The notes: generated by a model not told the origin, from the sequence alone. A stretch of 26,023 bases of DNA from JAICTV01 sp035634055 (GCA_035634055.1 DASQDR010000211.1:1-26023); one strand, 5' to 3'; counted from the first letter of the stretch, positions 1 through 7,781 are shown. A program made the numbers and translations.

Positions 1-71
1 CCGGCCCCTCGACGCTGATCGCGGCCACGCGCGGGCACGAGCCGCGCGCACGGGGTAGAGCGCGGCGCGGC

Positions 72-88
72 GTCGGATATCATCCGAC
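72..88 (+). promoter_or_regulatory. Inverted repeat with -10-like hexamer upstream of lpxD
   Basis: A perfect 7-bp inverted repeat, GTCGGAT (72-78) and ATCCGAC (82-88), is separated by three bases and lies 7 nt before the lpxD start. It overlaps TATCAT (78-83), five of six bases of the sigma70 -10 consensus, which ends 12 nt before the ATG. No -35 or Shine-Dalgarno sequence is evident. It may be a promoter core with an operator or a small hairpin; both readings are inference. Confidence 0.35.
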
Positions 89-95
89 CCACACC

Positions 96-1136
96 ATGCT
101 CACCCAGACCCTCTCCGACATCGCAACCCTGCTCAACTGCCCGTCACCGAGCGACCCCGGTCGCCCGGTGACGGGCATTGCCACTCTGGTCGAGGCCGGC
201 CCCGCCGACCTCTCCTTCCTCGGCTCCGAAAAGTACCTGCCCGACTTCGTCAAGACGCGCGCCGCCGCCGTCATCGTGCAGAAGCGCGTGAAGCTGCCGG
301 CGGACCACGGGCGGTCGGTCCTGATCGTCGACGACGCCGATCTGGCCGTCGCGCAGCTGCTCGAGCGGTTCGCGCCGCCGGTCCCGCGCCCGCCGGCCGG
401 GCGGCACCCCACCGCCATCGTCGGCGCCGGTAGCACGATCGGCGAGGGTGCCCGCGTCGGGCCGCACGTCGTGCTGGGCGAGGATTGCCGCGTCGGTCGC
501 AACGCCGTCCTCCACGCCGGCGTCGTCATCGGCGCCAACGTCACCATCGGCGACGACTGCGAGCTGTTCGCCAACGTGGTCGTGCGCGAGCGCGTCACGA
601 TTGGCAACCGCGTCGTCATCCACGCCGGCGCGGTGCTCGGCACTGACGGGTTCGGCTACCGCTGGGACGGGCGGCAGCACGTCAAGGTCCCGCAGATCGG
701 CACCATCGTCATCGAGGATGACGTCGAGATCGGCTCGTGCGCGTGCATCGACCGCGCCAAGTTCAGCACCACCCGCGTCGGCCGGGGGAGCAAAATCGAC
801 AACCTGGTGCAGATCGCTCACAACGTGGTGGTCGGCCCGATGTGCATCATCACCGGCCAGGTCGGCATCGCCGGCAGCGCCCGGCTCGGCGCGGGGGTGG
901 TGCTGGGCGGGCAGTGCGCCGTGCGCGACCACGTCAGCCTCGGCGACGGTAGCGCCGTGGCCGCCTGCTCCGCCGTCGCGGAGGACGTGGACGCCAAGAC
1001 CATCGTCTCCGGGCTGCCCGCGCTCCCGCACCGCCAGTCCCTGCGCGAGCAGGCCGCCCTGCGCCGCCTGCCCGACCTGGTCGTGCAGGTCCGCAAGCTC
1101 CAGGAACAGCTCGACGAGCTGCGGAAGGGAAAGTGA
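96..1136 (+). CDS. lpxD: UDP-3-O-(3-hydroxyacyl)glucosamine N-acyltransferase LpxD
   Basis: The 346-residue product is a left-handed beta-helix acyltransferase that adds the second 3-hydroxyacyl chain, from acyl-ACP, to UDP-3-O-acyl-glucosamine in lipid A synthesis. An N-terminal LpxD-type domain covers about residues 1-100 (with the segment ADLSFL near 37-42), followed by hexapeptide repeats from about 106 to 290. The family signature GTDGFGY (182-188) and the segment KIDNLVQIAHNVVVG, whose His242 corresponds to the catalytic base, are intact. A short C-terminal helix (about 310-346) matches the family, and length is normal (E. coli about 341). ATG at 96 is the first start and is preceded by no Shine-Dalgarno sequence. 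Its usual partners (lpxA, fabZ, lpxC) are absent from the window. Its presence implies a lipid A-type outer membrane. Confidence 0.95.
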   Translation: MLTQTLSDIATLLNCPSPSDPGRPVTGIATLVEAGPADLSFLGSEKYLPDFVKTRAAAVIVQKRVKLPADHGRSVLIVDDADLAVAQLLERFAPPVPRPPAGRHPTAIVGAGSTIGEGARVGPHVVLGEDCRVGRNAVLHAGVVIGANVTIGDDCELFANVVVRERVTIGNRVVIHAGAVLGTDGFGYRWDGRQHVKVPQIGTIVIEDDVEIGSCACIDRAKFSTTRVGRGSKIDNLVQIAHNVVVGPMCIITGQVGIAGSARLGAGVVLGGQCAVRDHVSLGDGSAVAACSAVAEDVDAKTIVSGLPALPHRQSLREQAALRRLPDLVVQVRKLQEQLDELRKGK

Positions 1137-1175
1137 CGGGTCCCCGCGCCCAGCGGCGTCGCCGCCGCCGCCGCC

Positions 1176-1260
1176 CAATCAAGTCGCGCCCGCACGGGGG
1201 TTGAAGTGACCTGCAGCGCCGCGAGCAGGAGACGATGGACATCAATCAAGTCGCGCCCGC
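1176..1260. repeat. Pair of 18-bp direct repeats upstream of the toxin-antitoxin pair
   Basis: The 18-mer CAATCAAGTCGCGCCCGC occurs exactly at 1176-1193 and again at 1243-1260, 67 bp apart in the same orientation, with loosely similar bases following each copy. They occupy the 206-bp gap between lpxD and the ParD-like gene. They could be operator sites or a small duplication; the sequence alone does not decide. Confidence 0.6.
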
Positions 1261-1342
1261 GGCGGGGTGGAGCGGCGGATTTGTGGTGAGGAGCGCCCGC
1301 CTGATCCCGCGGCCCGGGCGGCTGTCATGGTAAGATGTCGGC

Positions 1343-1585
1343 ATGGTGCAATTCAGCAAGCCGGAGCTGGAGCAGTTCCTCGACGAGCAGGTCAGGGCCG
1401 GGCGATTCCCCTCGCGCGACGCGGCGGTCGAGGCGGCGGTCCAGCGGATGATGCTCGAGGAGTCGGAACTGGACGAGGAACTGCTAGACCCGATCGACCG
1501 CGCGGAGGAGCAGATCGCCCGCGGGGAGGGTCCGGACTGGAAAGAGGCGTCGGCCAAGCTGCGCCGTGAATTTCTGGATCAGTGA
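1343..1585 (+). CDS. ParD-like ribbon-helix-helix antitoxin
   Basis: This 80-residue protein looks like the antitoxin of a type II ParD/ParE module. Residues 1-45 fit a ribbon-helix-helix DNA-binding fold: a short strand (VQFSKPELEQFL), then the typical segment RFPSRDAAVEAAVQRMM. The acidic C-terminal half (about 46-80, rich in Glu and Asp) resembles the toxin-neutralising tail of this family. It starts at ATG 1343, 6 nt after a -10-like TAAGAT (1331-1336), with no Shine-Dalgarno sequence, and ends 6 nt before the toxin gene, as expected for a co-transcribed pair. Such antitoxins normally repress their own promoter. Length and pattern match the CC2985/ParD-like group; the exact subfamily cannot be fixed by eye. 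Confidence 0.8.
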   Translation: MVQFSKPELEQFLDEQVRAGRFPSRDAAVEAAVQRMMLEESELDEELLDPIDRAEEQIARGEGPDWKEASAKLRREFLDQ

Positions 1586-1591
1586 CCGGCC

Positions 1592-1906
1592 ATGGCGCAA
1601 CACTATCGTGTCGAGATCGCGCCCGCGGCTTACGAGCAGCTTCACGAGATCTTTTCCTACGTCCGTGAACAGTCGCGCCAGGCGGCGGGCGACACCATCG
1701 CTCGCATCCTGACGGAGCCTGGACGGGCTGGACGCGATGCCGTCGCGATTTCCTGTCGTCGGGCGGAGCCGGAGTACTGGAAGTGGCGTCCGCCGCTGCG
1801 TCGTCCACCCCTTTCTCGTCTTTTTCGCGTGGACGACGCGAACCTTCTGGTTTCGGTCATCGACGTCCGCCGCGACTCGCGTCGCCAGCCTCGCCGCTTC
1901 GAGTAA
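1592..1906 (+). CDS. ParE-family toxin with a compensated double frameshift in its centre
   Basis: The 104-residue reading frame begins and ends like a ParE/RelE toxin: YRVEIAPAAYEQLHEIFSYV at the N-terminus and FRVDDANLLVSVIDVRRDSR at the C-terminus. The middle (about residues 41-78) looks nothing like the family. The +1 frame over the same bases does: after the IL codons at 1706-1711 it reads RSLDGLDAMPSRFPVV and then GVRRCVVHPFLVFF up to 1826, where the first frame resumes with RVDD. One extra base near 1710-1713 and one missing C near 1826 would explain this. Family knowledge places the conserved hydrophobic strand and basic active-site residues in exactly that stretch, so the encoded toxin is probably altered or inactive. 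The antitoxin lies 6 nt upstream. A sequencing or assembly error is the main alternative. Confidence 0.75.
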   Translation: MAQHYRVEIAPAAYEQLHEIFSYVREQSRQAAGDTIARILTEPGRAGRDAVAISCRRAEPEYWKWRPPLRRPPLSRLFRVDDANLLVSVIDVRRDSRRQPRRFE

Positions 1907-2020
1907 CGAGTCTGCCGCGCTCCCCGCGCCCGCGGCGTTGCCACTTCTGGCGTTTCTTGCATCACTCACCCCCGCGCTTACACTCTGCGGCACTTTCAAG
2001 GTCAGGCGGAGGAGAAACCG

Positions 2021-3307
2021 GTGGCGAAGAACAACGGCAGGAGCCGCGGCGGGGCGGCGGGCGCGGGCGGCAGCGGCGGCGGGGCGGGCGGTGATGATGC
2101 GGCGGGCGCCGGCACGATCAACGTCTGCCTGGTCGGGCAGAAGTTCATGGGTCGGACGCACTCCAACGCGTTCCTCAAGGTCGGCAAGTTCTTCGACGTC
2201 CCGCTCCTGCCGGTCATGCACACCATCGCCGGGCGCAACGAGCCGGAGCTGATCGAGTTCAAGCAGCGCTGGGGCTGGCGCAACGCCACCACGAGCTGGC
2301 AGTCGGCCGTCACCGATCCGGAGATCCAGCTCGTCGACATCGGCACCCCGAACCACCTGCACGCCGAGATGAGCATCGCCGCCCTCGAGGCGGGCAAGCA
2401 CGTCGCGTGCGAGAAGCCGCTGGCCGGGACGCTGGCGGACGCGCGGCAGATGCGCGACGCCGCCAGGAAGGTCGCGCGGAAGCAGAAGACCTTCGTCTGG
2501 TACAACTACCGCCGCGTGCCCGCCGTCGCGCTGGCGCACCAGCTCGTGAAGGACGGAAAGCTCGGGCGGATCTTCCACGTCCGCGCGTTTTACCTCCAGG
2601 ACTGGGGCGGCCCGGGCGTGCCGCTGCTCTGGCGCTTCCAGAAGAAGTTCGCCGGCTCCGGCGCCCACGGCGACCTCAACGCGCACGTGATCGACATGGC
2701 CCGGTTCATCACCGGCGACGAGATCGTCGAGGTGACCGGCGCGATCGCCGAAACCTTCATCAAGGAGCGCGACCTCCCCAGCAGCGGCCCGACCGGCGGC
2801 ATCACCGCTGGTGCCAAGGGCGGCGGGGGCGGCGGCGCCAAGAAGGGCCGCAGCGACGTCGACGACGCGCTGCTGTTCCTCGCCCGCTTCAAGGGCGGCG
2901 CCATCGCCTCGTTCGAGGCCAGCCGCCTCGCCACCGGCAACCAGAACAAGAACGGGCTGGAGATCAACGGCGAGCGCGGCTCGATCCGCTTCAACTTCGA
3001 GGACATGAATCACCTCGAGTTCTACGACGCCACCGTCGAGCGGCGCGTCCAGGGGTGGACGCCCATCATGGTCACCCACGGCGGCACCCACCCGTACGTG
3101 GGCAACTGGTGGCCCGACGCGCACATCATCGGCTACGAGCACGGCTTCGTGAACCAGGTGGCCGACATGATGAACGTGCTGGGCGGCAAGCCGCCGGTCG
3201 TCCCGCTGCCGGATTTTGAGGACGCTTACCGGACGCAACAGGTCCTCGAAGCCGCCGTCGCGAGCGCGGAGAACCGAAGCCCGGTGAAGGTCGCGGAAAT
3301 GAAGTGA
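2021..3307 (+). CDS. Gfo/Idh/MocA family NAD(P)-dependent oxidoreductase
   Basis: The 428-residue protein has the two-domain layout of sugar and inositol dehydrogenases. An N-terminal Rossmann domain starts near residue 32 (INVCLVGQKFMGRTHSNAF), contains the conserved GTPNHLHAEM and the EKPLAGT motif (131-137, Lys132), and is followed by the C-terminal alpha/beta domain with DLNAHVIDMARF (219-229, candidate catalytic His222). Substrate cannot be read from the sequence. Two low-complexity Gly-rich stretches are unusual: the first 31 residues and residues about 258-277, a loop insertion in the C-terminal domain. There is no export signal, so it is probably cytoplasmic. The start is GTG at 2021, supported by a good Shine-Dalgarno sequence (GGAGGAG, 2008-2014) 6 nt upstream; a -10-like TACACT lies at 1979-1984. 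Confidence 0.92.
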   Translation: MAKNNGRSRGGAAGAGGSGGGAGGDDAAGAGTINVCLVGQKFMGRTHSNAFLKVGKFFDVPLLPVMHTIAGRNEPELIEFKQRWGWRNATTSWQSAVTDPEIQLVDIGTPNHLHAEMSIAALEAGKHVACEKPLAGTLADARQMRDAARKVARKQKTFVWYNYRRVPAVALAHQLVKDGKLGRIFHVRAFYLQDWGGPGVPLLWRFQKKFAGSGAHGDLNAHVIDMARFITGDEIVEVTGAIAETFIKERDLPSSGPTGGITAGAKGGGGGGAKKGRSDVDDALLFLARFKGGAIASFEASRLATGNQNKNGLEINGERGSIRFNFEDMNHLEFYDATVERRVQGWTPIMVTHGGTHPYVGNWWPDAHIIGYEHGFVNQVADMMNVLGGKPPVVPLPDFEDAYRTQQVLEAAVASAENRSPVKVAEMK

Positions 3308-3454
3308 CGGCGCGCGCGCGCGCACTGGCGGCGCGTCGGCGGCGTCGTTCGTTCGACATCCGGTCGCGCGCCGCGCGCAGGGATCACGGCAACGAACCTT
3401 TCGTTCGCCCGCGTGTCAGTTGGTTTCGGAGGGGCAACGAAGGAGATCGGCATC

Positions 3455-4093
3455 ATGCATCGCACCCATCTCGCCGTCGCGCTCGTTCTGGCGGCGAGCG
3501 TTCCACTTTCCGGCTGCGGGCCGAAGAAGAGCCCGACGCGCGCGACCACCCAGCCCAACCCGCAGCCGGCGGTCATGACCGACGTGACGGCGCGGATGAG
3601 CGAGCTCCAGCGCCGCGCCCGCGAGCTGGCAGAGGTCGGGCGGCAACTCCCCGGCCGCAACCCGCAGGAGGACCGGCAGCTCGTCGTCTCCGCCTTCGAG
3701 CGGTCGTCGGCGGCGCTGCAACTGCTGGGCGGCCCCGAGCCCGGGGGCGCGTTCCGGCAGCAGTTGCGGATCATCGACAACACCCGCCAGCAGATCCAAA
3801 GCGCCGCCGACGGCGCGCCGGCCGACGCGTCGGTCGATACGGGGCTGCGCTCGGTCTACAACGCGCTGGTGAGCGTTCGCGAGCGGCTGTTCCCCAACGA
3901 GCCCAACGTGCAGCAACAGCTCGACGCCGTGCGCGACCGACTGGCGGACCTGGACGAGGTGCGCGGGCCGCTGCACTCGCTGGTGGTGTCGCAGGTGTTC
4001 AGCCGCACGGCACAAGTGGTCGACACGATGGCCGGCGAGCTGGAAGGCCGCAACGCCGCCGCCGCGGCGCACGCGCAGCAGCCGCCGCAGTAG
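3455..4093 (+). CDS. Hypothetical lipoprotein
   Basis: A 212-residue protein with a clear lipoprotein signal: a short basic start (MHRTH), hydrophobic segment, and lipobox LSGC with Cys21. The mature part begins with a Pro/Thr-rich linker and is then helical and heptad-like in several places (for example RMSELQRRARELAEVG and VQQQLDAVRDRLADL), suggesting coiled-coil or helical-bundle structure. I do not recognise a named family. ATG at 3455 is chosen because AAGGAG lies 9 nt upstream and the signal peptide then begins properly; a GTG at 3413 in the same frame would add 14 residues in front of the signal. It stands alone between the oxidoreductase and the Rieske gene, with no evident functional link to either. 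Confidence 0.75.
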   Translation: MHRTHLAVALVLAASVPLSGCGPKKSPTRATTQPNPQPAVMTDVTARMSELQRRARELAEVGRQLPGRNPQEDRQLVVSAFERSSAALQLLGGPEPGGAFRQQLRIIDNTRQQIQSAADGAPADASVDTGLRSVYNALVSVRERLFPNEPNVQQQLDAVRDRLADLDEVRGPLHSLVVSQVFSRTAQVVDTMAGELEGRNAAAAAHAQQPPQ

Positions 4094-4311
4094 CACGCTG
4101 CGAAACGCCTGAAGAAAAGGCTCGTGGCGCTCGTGTCGATGACCGGGAAAGGTCGACCAGACCACGATTGTGCGTCGCTCGCGCGGGTGATCGGCCCCGC
4201 GGACCCGTTGCGGTTGCGCCCGCCGCGTCGGGAGGCCGGCCGCGCCGTTCCGGCGTCGCGCACCATCCGCTATGTTCGCGTCCATCGCGGTTCGTGCGGG
4301 AGATGCGCCCG

Positions 4312-4635
4312 ATGGCCTGGACCTCATTGTGCGAGTTGTCGGAGCTGAAGGCGGGCGAGGGAAAGTACGTCGAGATCGACGGCTTTCAACTGGCCGTCTT
4401 CATCGACGATGAGAAGGTCTTCGTCATCGACAATGCCTGCCCTCACGCCGGCGGCAACCTCGCGGGCGGTTACGTGGAAGATGGGTGCGCCGTCTGCCCC
4501 TGGCACCACTGGGCCTTCCGCCTGGACAGCGGCCAGCTCAAGGACGCCCCCGGCTTCGAGGTCTCCACCTACCCCACCCGCCTCCACGACTACGCCGGCC
4601 GCCGCCTGGTGCAGGCGGATTTGCCGATGCCGTGA
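4312..4635 (+). CDS. Rieske [2Fe-2S] ferredoxin, NirD-like
   Basis: A 107-residue soluble Rieske protein. The two cluster-binding boxes are complete: CPHAGG (Cys43, His45) and CPWHHW (Cys62, His65), spaced as in small Rieske ferredoxins and NirD-like subunits. No membrane helix or signal is seen, so it should act in the cytoplasm as an electron carrier or a subunit of a reductase or dioxygenase. No such partner gene is next to it, so its partner is unknown. ATG at 4312 is preferred over ATG at 4303 because GGAG at 4299-4302 is then 9 nt away, whereas it would touch the earlier ATG. The 218-bp gap upstream contains a -10-like TATGTT (4271-4276) and nothing else I can identify. Confidence 0.9.
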   Translation: MAWTSLCELSELKAGEGKYVEIDGFQLAVFIDDEKVFVIDNACPHAGGNLAGGYVEDGCAVCPWHHWAFRLDSGQLKDAPGFEVSTYPTRLHDYAGRRLVQADLPMP

Positions 4636-4757
4636 GCATCGCGCCCGCCGCGCAACCGCTCGCCGGGCTACCGTTCGCCCGCGCGATCCCTCACCCGCAT
4701 CGGCTCACTGCCGGACTGCTCGCCCGCGGCGGCGCGCGGCTGCATAATGCCGGGCCT

Positions 4758-5885
4758 GTGACCGACCCGCACCCGCAGATCAGCATCGTGGTTCCCGCCC
4801 TGAACGAGGCCCCGAACCTTCCGCCGCTCGCCGAGCAGATCGCCGCCGCGCTGGACGGGCGGGCGTACGAGGTGATCGTGGTGGACGACGACAGCCGCGA
4901 CGACACGCCCGCCGTCGCCGCCCGCCTGGCGCAGTCTCACCCGCTGCGGCTGATCGTCCGCAGCGGCGCGCGCGACGGGCTGAGCGGCGCGGTGCTGCGC
5001 GGCTTCGCCGAGGCGCGCGGGCAGTTCCTGGTGGTGATGGACGCCGACCTCCAGCACCCGCCGCACAAGCTGCCGGAGCTGCTCGCGCCGCTGGAGAAGG
5101 GCGACGCCGACTTCGTCATCGGCTCGCGCTACATGCCGGGCGGGTCGATGGCGCAGAAGTGGGGGGCGTTCCGCAAGCTCAACTCGCGCGTGGCGACGTC
5201 GCTGGCGCGCCCGTTCGCCGGGCGGACGACCGATCCGATGAGCGGGTTCTTCGCCCTTCGCCGCGACACCTACCAGCGCGCCCAGCGCCTCACCCCGCTG
5301 GGGTACAAGATCGGGCTGGAGCTGATGTGCAAGTCGCGCGTGCGCAACGTGCGCGAGGTGCCGATCCACTTCGCCGAGCGCACGCGCGGCGAGTCGAAGT
5401 TGAACGTGAAGGAGCAGTTCCGCTACCTCGAGCACCTCAGCCGGCTGTACGACTTCACCTTCCCGCGGGCCTCGCCGATCGCCAAGTTCCTCATCGTCAT
5501 CGCGCTGAGCTGGCTGGTCGGCTTCAGCCTGTTCCACCTGCTGCTCGCGACCGCCACCGGCGTGGTGCCGGCGATGTTCGCGGCGTACCTCGGCGTCATC
5601 GCGGTGACCGCCGCCTTCCACGTGCGCTACGTGCGGACGCAGCGGGAATTCATCGTCCGCCCGCGCCCGTGGCTGGACTTCGCCCTCATCTCCGCTGCCG
5701 AACTGTGCGCCTGCGTGCTGTCCGCCTGGTGGGTCCTGCGGCGGCTGGAATCGCCGGCGACGACCTACGAGCTGTTCTTCATCCCCGCCGCCGTCGCGAC
5801 GGTGGTGCGGTACGCCCTGCGCAAGGAGTTGCTCCAGGACGTTCGCGGCCTGCGGAAGGAACTGCGGAAGGACGAGTTGACGTAA
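4758..5885 (+). CDS. GT2 polyprenyl-phosphate glycosyltransferase (DPM1-like) with C-terminal GtrA-like membrane domain
   Basis: The 375-residue product has a GT-A glycosyltransferase family 2 domain (about 7-235) closely resembling dolichol-phosphate mannosyltransferase: ISIVVPALNEAPNL, VVDDDSRDDT (42-50), the metal-binding MDADLQHPP (Asp95, Asp97), TTDPMSGFFALRR (157-169) and ERTRGESKL (207-215). Residues about 240-360 add four hydrophobic segments in the manner of GtrA-like domains, as in archaeal-type DPM synthases. It probably transfers a sugar from a nucleotide sugar to a polyprenyl phosphate at the inner membrane. The start is GTG 4758, placed just before the first strand; it lacks a Shine-Dalgarno sequence but follows CATAAT (4743-4748) by 9 nt. 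The next gene encodes a GT-C-like membrane protein, which would use such a lipid-linked donor. Sugar specificity is unknown. Confidence 0.9.
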   Translation: MTDPHPQISIVVPALNEAPNLPPLAEQIAAALDGRAYEVIVVDDDSRDDTPAVAARLAQSHPLRLIVRSGARDGLSGAVLRGFAEARGQFLVVMDADLQHPPHKLPELLAPLEKGDADFVIGSRYMPGGSMAQKWGAFRKLNSRVATSLARPFAGRTTDPMSGFFALRRDTYQRAQRLTPLGYKIGLELMCKSRVRNVREVPIHFAERTRGESKLNVKEQFRYLEHLSRLYDFTFPRASPIAKFLIVIALSWLVGFSLFHLLLATATGVVPAMFAAYLGVIAVTAAFHVRYVRTQREFIVRPRPWLDFALISAAELCACVLSAWWVLRRLESPATTYELFFIPAAVATVVRYALRKELLQDVRGLRKELRKDELT

Positions 5886-6051
5886 CGCTCGGTTCGCGTG
5901 GAGAAGCCCCTCCGGCCGCCTCTCCTCCATTTGTCGCAGCGACGCCCCGGTGGTAGGGCGACGCAGCGCGGCCGAGGCTACAACCTGCCGCCGCCGCTTG
6001 CGCCGGCGTCGGATTTTCTTTTCCGCTCCCCTCCGCATAATTGCTCGTCCG

Positions 6052-7779
6052 ATGACCGCCGTTGCCGCGCCGTCCGCCGTTGTTGAGCCATTGCCGCTGG
6101 AGGGCGAGCGTGCGCCGCGCGGCTGGCCGGTGATCGTGCTGGCGGCGGTGATCTTCTCGACGCTGTCGCTCTGGGCGGCCTTCTCGTCCGACGGCTTCCT
6201 CGAGGCGGATAGTTGCACGCATTACCAGTACGCCCTGCACGCGCTCGGCGAGCCGCACTACCTCGTGAACGTGTGGGGCCGCCCGTTCGTCACCGCGCTT
6301 TACGCCGTGCCGGCGGTGCTCGGCGGGCGCATCGCGGTGCGCGTGACGAGCCTCTGCCTGGCGCTGCTGATCGCGTGGGTCACGTACCTGATCGCGCGCG
6401 ATCAGAAGTACCGCTGGCCGGCGCTGGCGTTCGCGTTCGTGCTGGCGCAGCCGCTGGTTTACCTGCACTCGTTCAGCGAGCTGACCGAGCTGCCGTTCGC
6501 GCTGCTGCTGGCGGTGGCTTTCCTGGCCTACCGCAGGCGGCAGTGGCTGATGATGGCGAGCTTCGTCGCGCTGCTGCCGACGGCGCGGCCGGAGGGCTTT
6601 GGCTTCCTCGGCCTCGCCGCCGCCGCGCTGCTGCTGCACCGCCGCCCGTGGTGGCTGATGGTGCTGCCGCTGCCGCTGCTGATCTGGGCCTACGCCGGTT
6701 GGCGCATTTACGGGCAACCCGTCTACACCGATCCGCTGTCGCTGAAGCTCCCCGAAAGTTTGCGCTGGACGATGTGGCTGCGGCACGAGTGGCCGTACGC
6801 CGAGAAGAGCGCCTACGACAGCGGCTACCTGCTTCACTTCGTCGCCCTGATGCCCGCCGCCGTCGGCCCGCTCCTCTGGCCCGCGACGGTGGCGGGGATG
6901 GGGTGGAGCGTGGGGGCGTGCCAGGGTGAACGATCAGCAGAGCAGGCACGAAGGCACGAAGGCACGCAGGCACGAGGTGGTGGAGAAGCGAAGAGGGACG
7001 AGAGCAAATCCACTTCTCCCTCTCTGCCTCCTCGCTCGCTCGGTGCCTCCGTGCCTCCGTGCCTGCGTGCCTTCCTCTCCACCCCCTCCTCCCGCACCCA
7101 GTTCCTCATCGCCGCGATCCCCCTCATGATTCTCGGTGGCCACAGCCTGCTGTACTGGCTCGGGCGGATGGCGAGCAACGGGGAGCTTCGGTACATGCTC
7201 GTCGTCGCGCCGTTCTGGGGGCTGCTGTCGGCCAAGGGGTTCGAGTGGGCGGCGGGGCGGTTGAACTTGCGCTGGCCGATGGCGTGGGCGGCGGGGCTGG
7301 CGGTGCTGCCGGTGCTGGTGAACCTCCACTACCCCGTGCTGCCGCTGCGGCTGACGCGGGACGGCGCTCGCGCCCGCGCGGTCGCCGAGTGGTACCGCGG
7401 GGACGGCGCCGTGCGGACGGCCTACCCGCGCCTGCTGGCGTCGAACCCGGAGATCGCGTTCTTTCTCGGCGTCAGCCACACCGACCGCGGGCAGATGCGC
7501 GAGTGGCGCAAGGACGTCGTCGCCGCCGCGCCGCCGGGAACGCTGCTCGTGTGGGATCCGATCTACGGCCTGCGCAACGCCGACACCGCGCGCGTCGTGA
7601 CGATCGAGGAGATCCAGGCCGCCGGCTGGATCGAGCGCCCGCAGTGGGCGGCGACGATCAACCGGATCGGCCAGGGCGACGAGTCGCGCCTCTTCGTCAG
7701 CCCGGTGAGCATCTTCGGCAAACGCAGTGACGGCGCCGGCGAAGGCCGCGGCAGCGCGAACGAAGAACCCCTCGGATAA
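6052..7779 (+). CDS. GT-C-like multi-spanning membrane protein (putative glycosyltransferase) carrying an inserted palindromic element
   Basis: A 575-residue membrane protein with about ten hydrophobic segments. After the first helix comes a loop with acidic residues (DGFLEADSCTHYQYA), as expected for the catalytic first loop of GT-C-fold enzymes such as the PMT/ArnT (GT39-like) group; TARPEGFGF and LRYMLVVAPFWG are further recognisable segments. Function is inferred from fold and from the GT2 gene just upstream. Residues about 290-345 are a hydrophilic, Arg/Ser/Pro-rich stretch unlike the rest and coincide with a palindromic DNA repeat (see 6945-7071). ATG at 6052 is chosen as it begins directly before the first helix; a CATAAT (6036-6041) ends 10 nt upstream and no Shine-Dalgarno sequence is present. 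An in-frame start at 5950 would add an Arg-rich leader with no support. The last residues run into repeat-rich DNA. Confidence 0.75.
   Translation: MTAVAAPSAVVEPLPLEGERAPRGWPVIVLAAVIFSTLSLWAAFSSDGFLEADSCTHYQYALHALGEPHYLVNVWGRPFVTALYAVPAVLGGRIAVRVTSLCLALLIAWVTYLIARDQKYRWPALAFAFVLAQPLVYLHSFSELTELPFALLLAVAFLAYRRRQWLMMASFVALLPTARPEGFGFLGLAAAALLLHRRPWWLMVLPLPLLIWAYAGWRIYGQPVYTDPLSLKLPESLRWTMWLRHEWPYAEKSAYDSGYLLHFVALMPAAVGPLLWPATVAGMGWSVGACQGERSAEQARRHEGTQARGGGEAKRDESKSTSPSLPPRSLGASVPPCLRAFLSTPSSRTQFLIAAIPLMILGGHSLLYWLGRMASNGELRYMLVVAPFWGLLSAKGFEWAAGRLNLRWPMAWAAGLAVLPVLVNLHYPVLPLRLTRDGARARAVAEWYRGDGAVRTAYPRLLASNPEIAFFLGVSHTDRGQMREWRKDVVAAAPPGTLLVWDPIYGLRNADTARVVTIEEIQAAGWIERPQWAATINRIGQGDESRLFVSPVSIFGKRSDGAGEGRGSANEEPLG
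6945..7071. repeat. Palindromic repeat element inside a coding sequence
   Basis: The left arm (6945-6974) is built from tandem copies of the 8-mer GGCACGAA or GGCACGCA; the right arm (about 7041-7071) holds the reverse complement, GTGCCTCC and GTGCCTGC units. The arms would pair into a long imperfect hairpin with a purine-rich left shoulder (about 6977-7004) and pyrimidine-rich right shoulder (7013-7040). The reading frame of the membrane protein stays open through all of it, adding roughly 45-55 hydrophilic residues between two hydrophobic segments. Confidence 0.8.
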
Positions 7780-7781
7780 TT

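Noticed and set aside
144..1178. Long open frames antisense to lpxD, and similar long antisense or offset frames over most other genes
   Set aside because: At this GC content stop codons are rare in several frames. These frames encode Arg/Ala/Pro- or Asp/Gly/His-rich strings without recognisable motifs and fully overlap well-supported genes.
4485..4757. Longer start for the GT2 glycosyltransferase at 4485
   Set aside because: It would overlap the Rieske gene and add about 90 residues of Pro/Arg-rich sequence before the GT2 fold.
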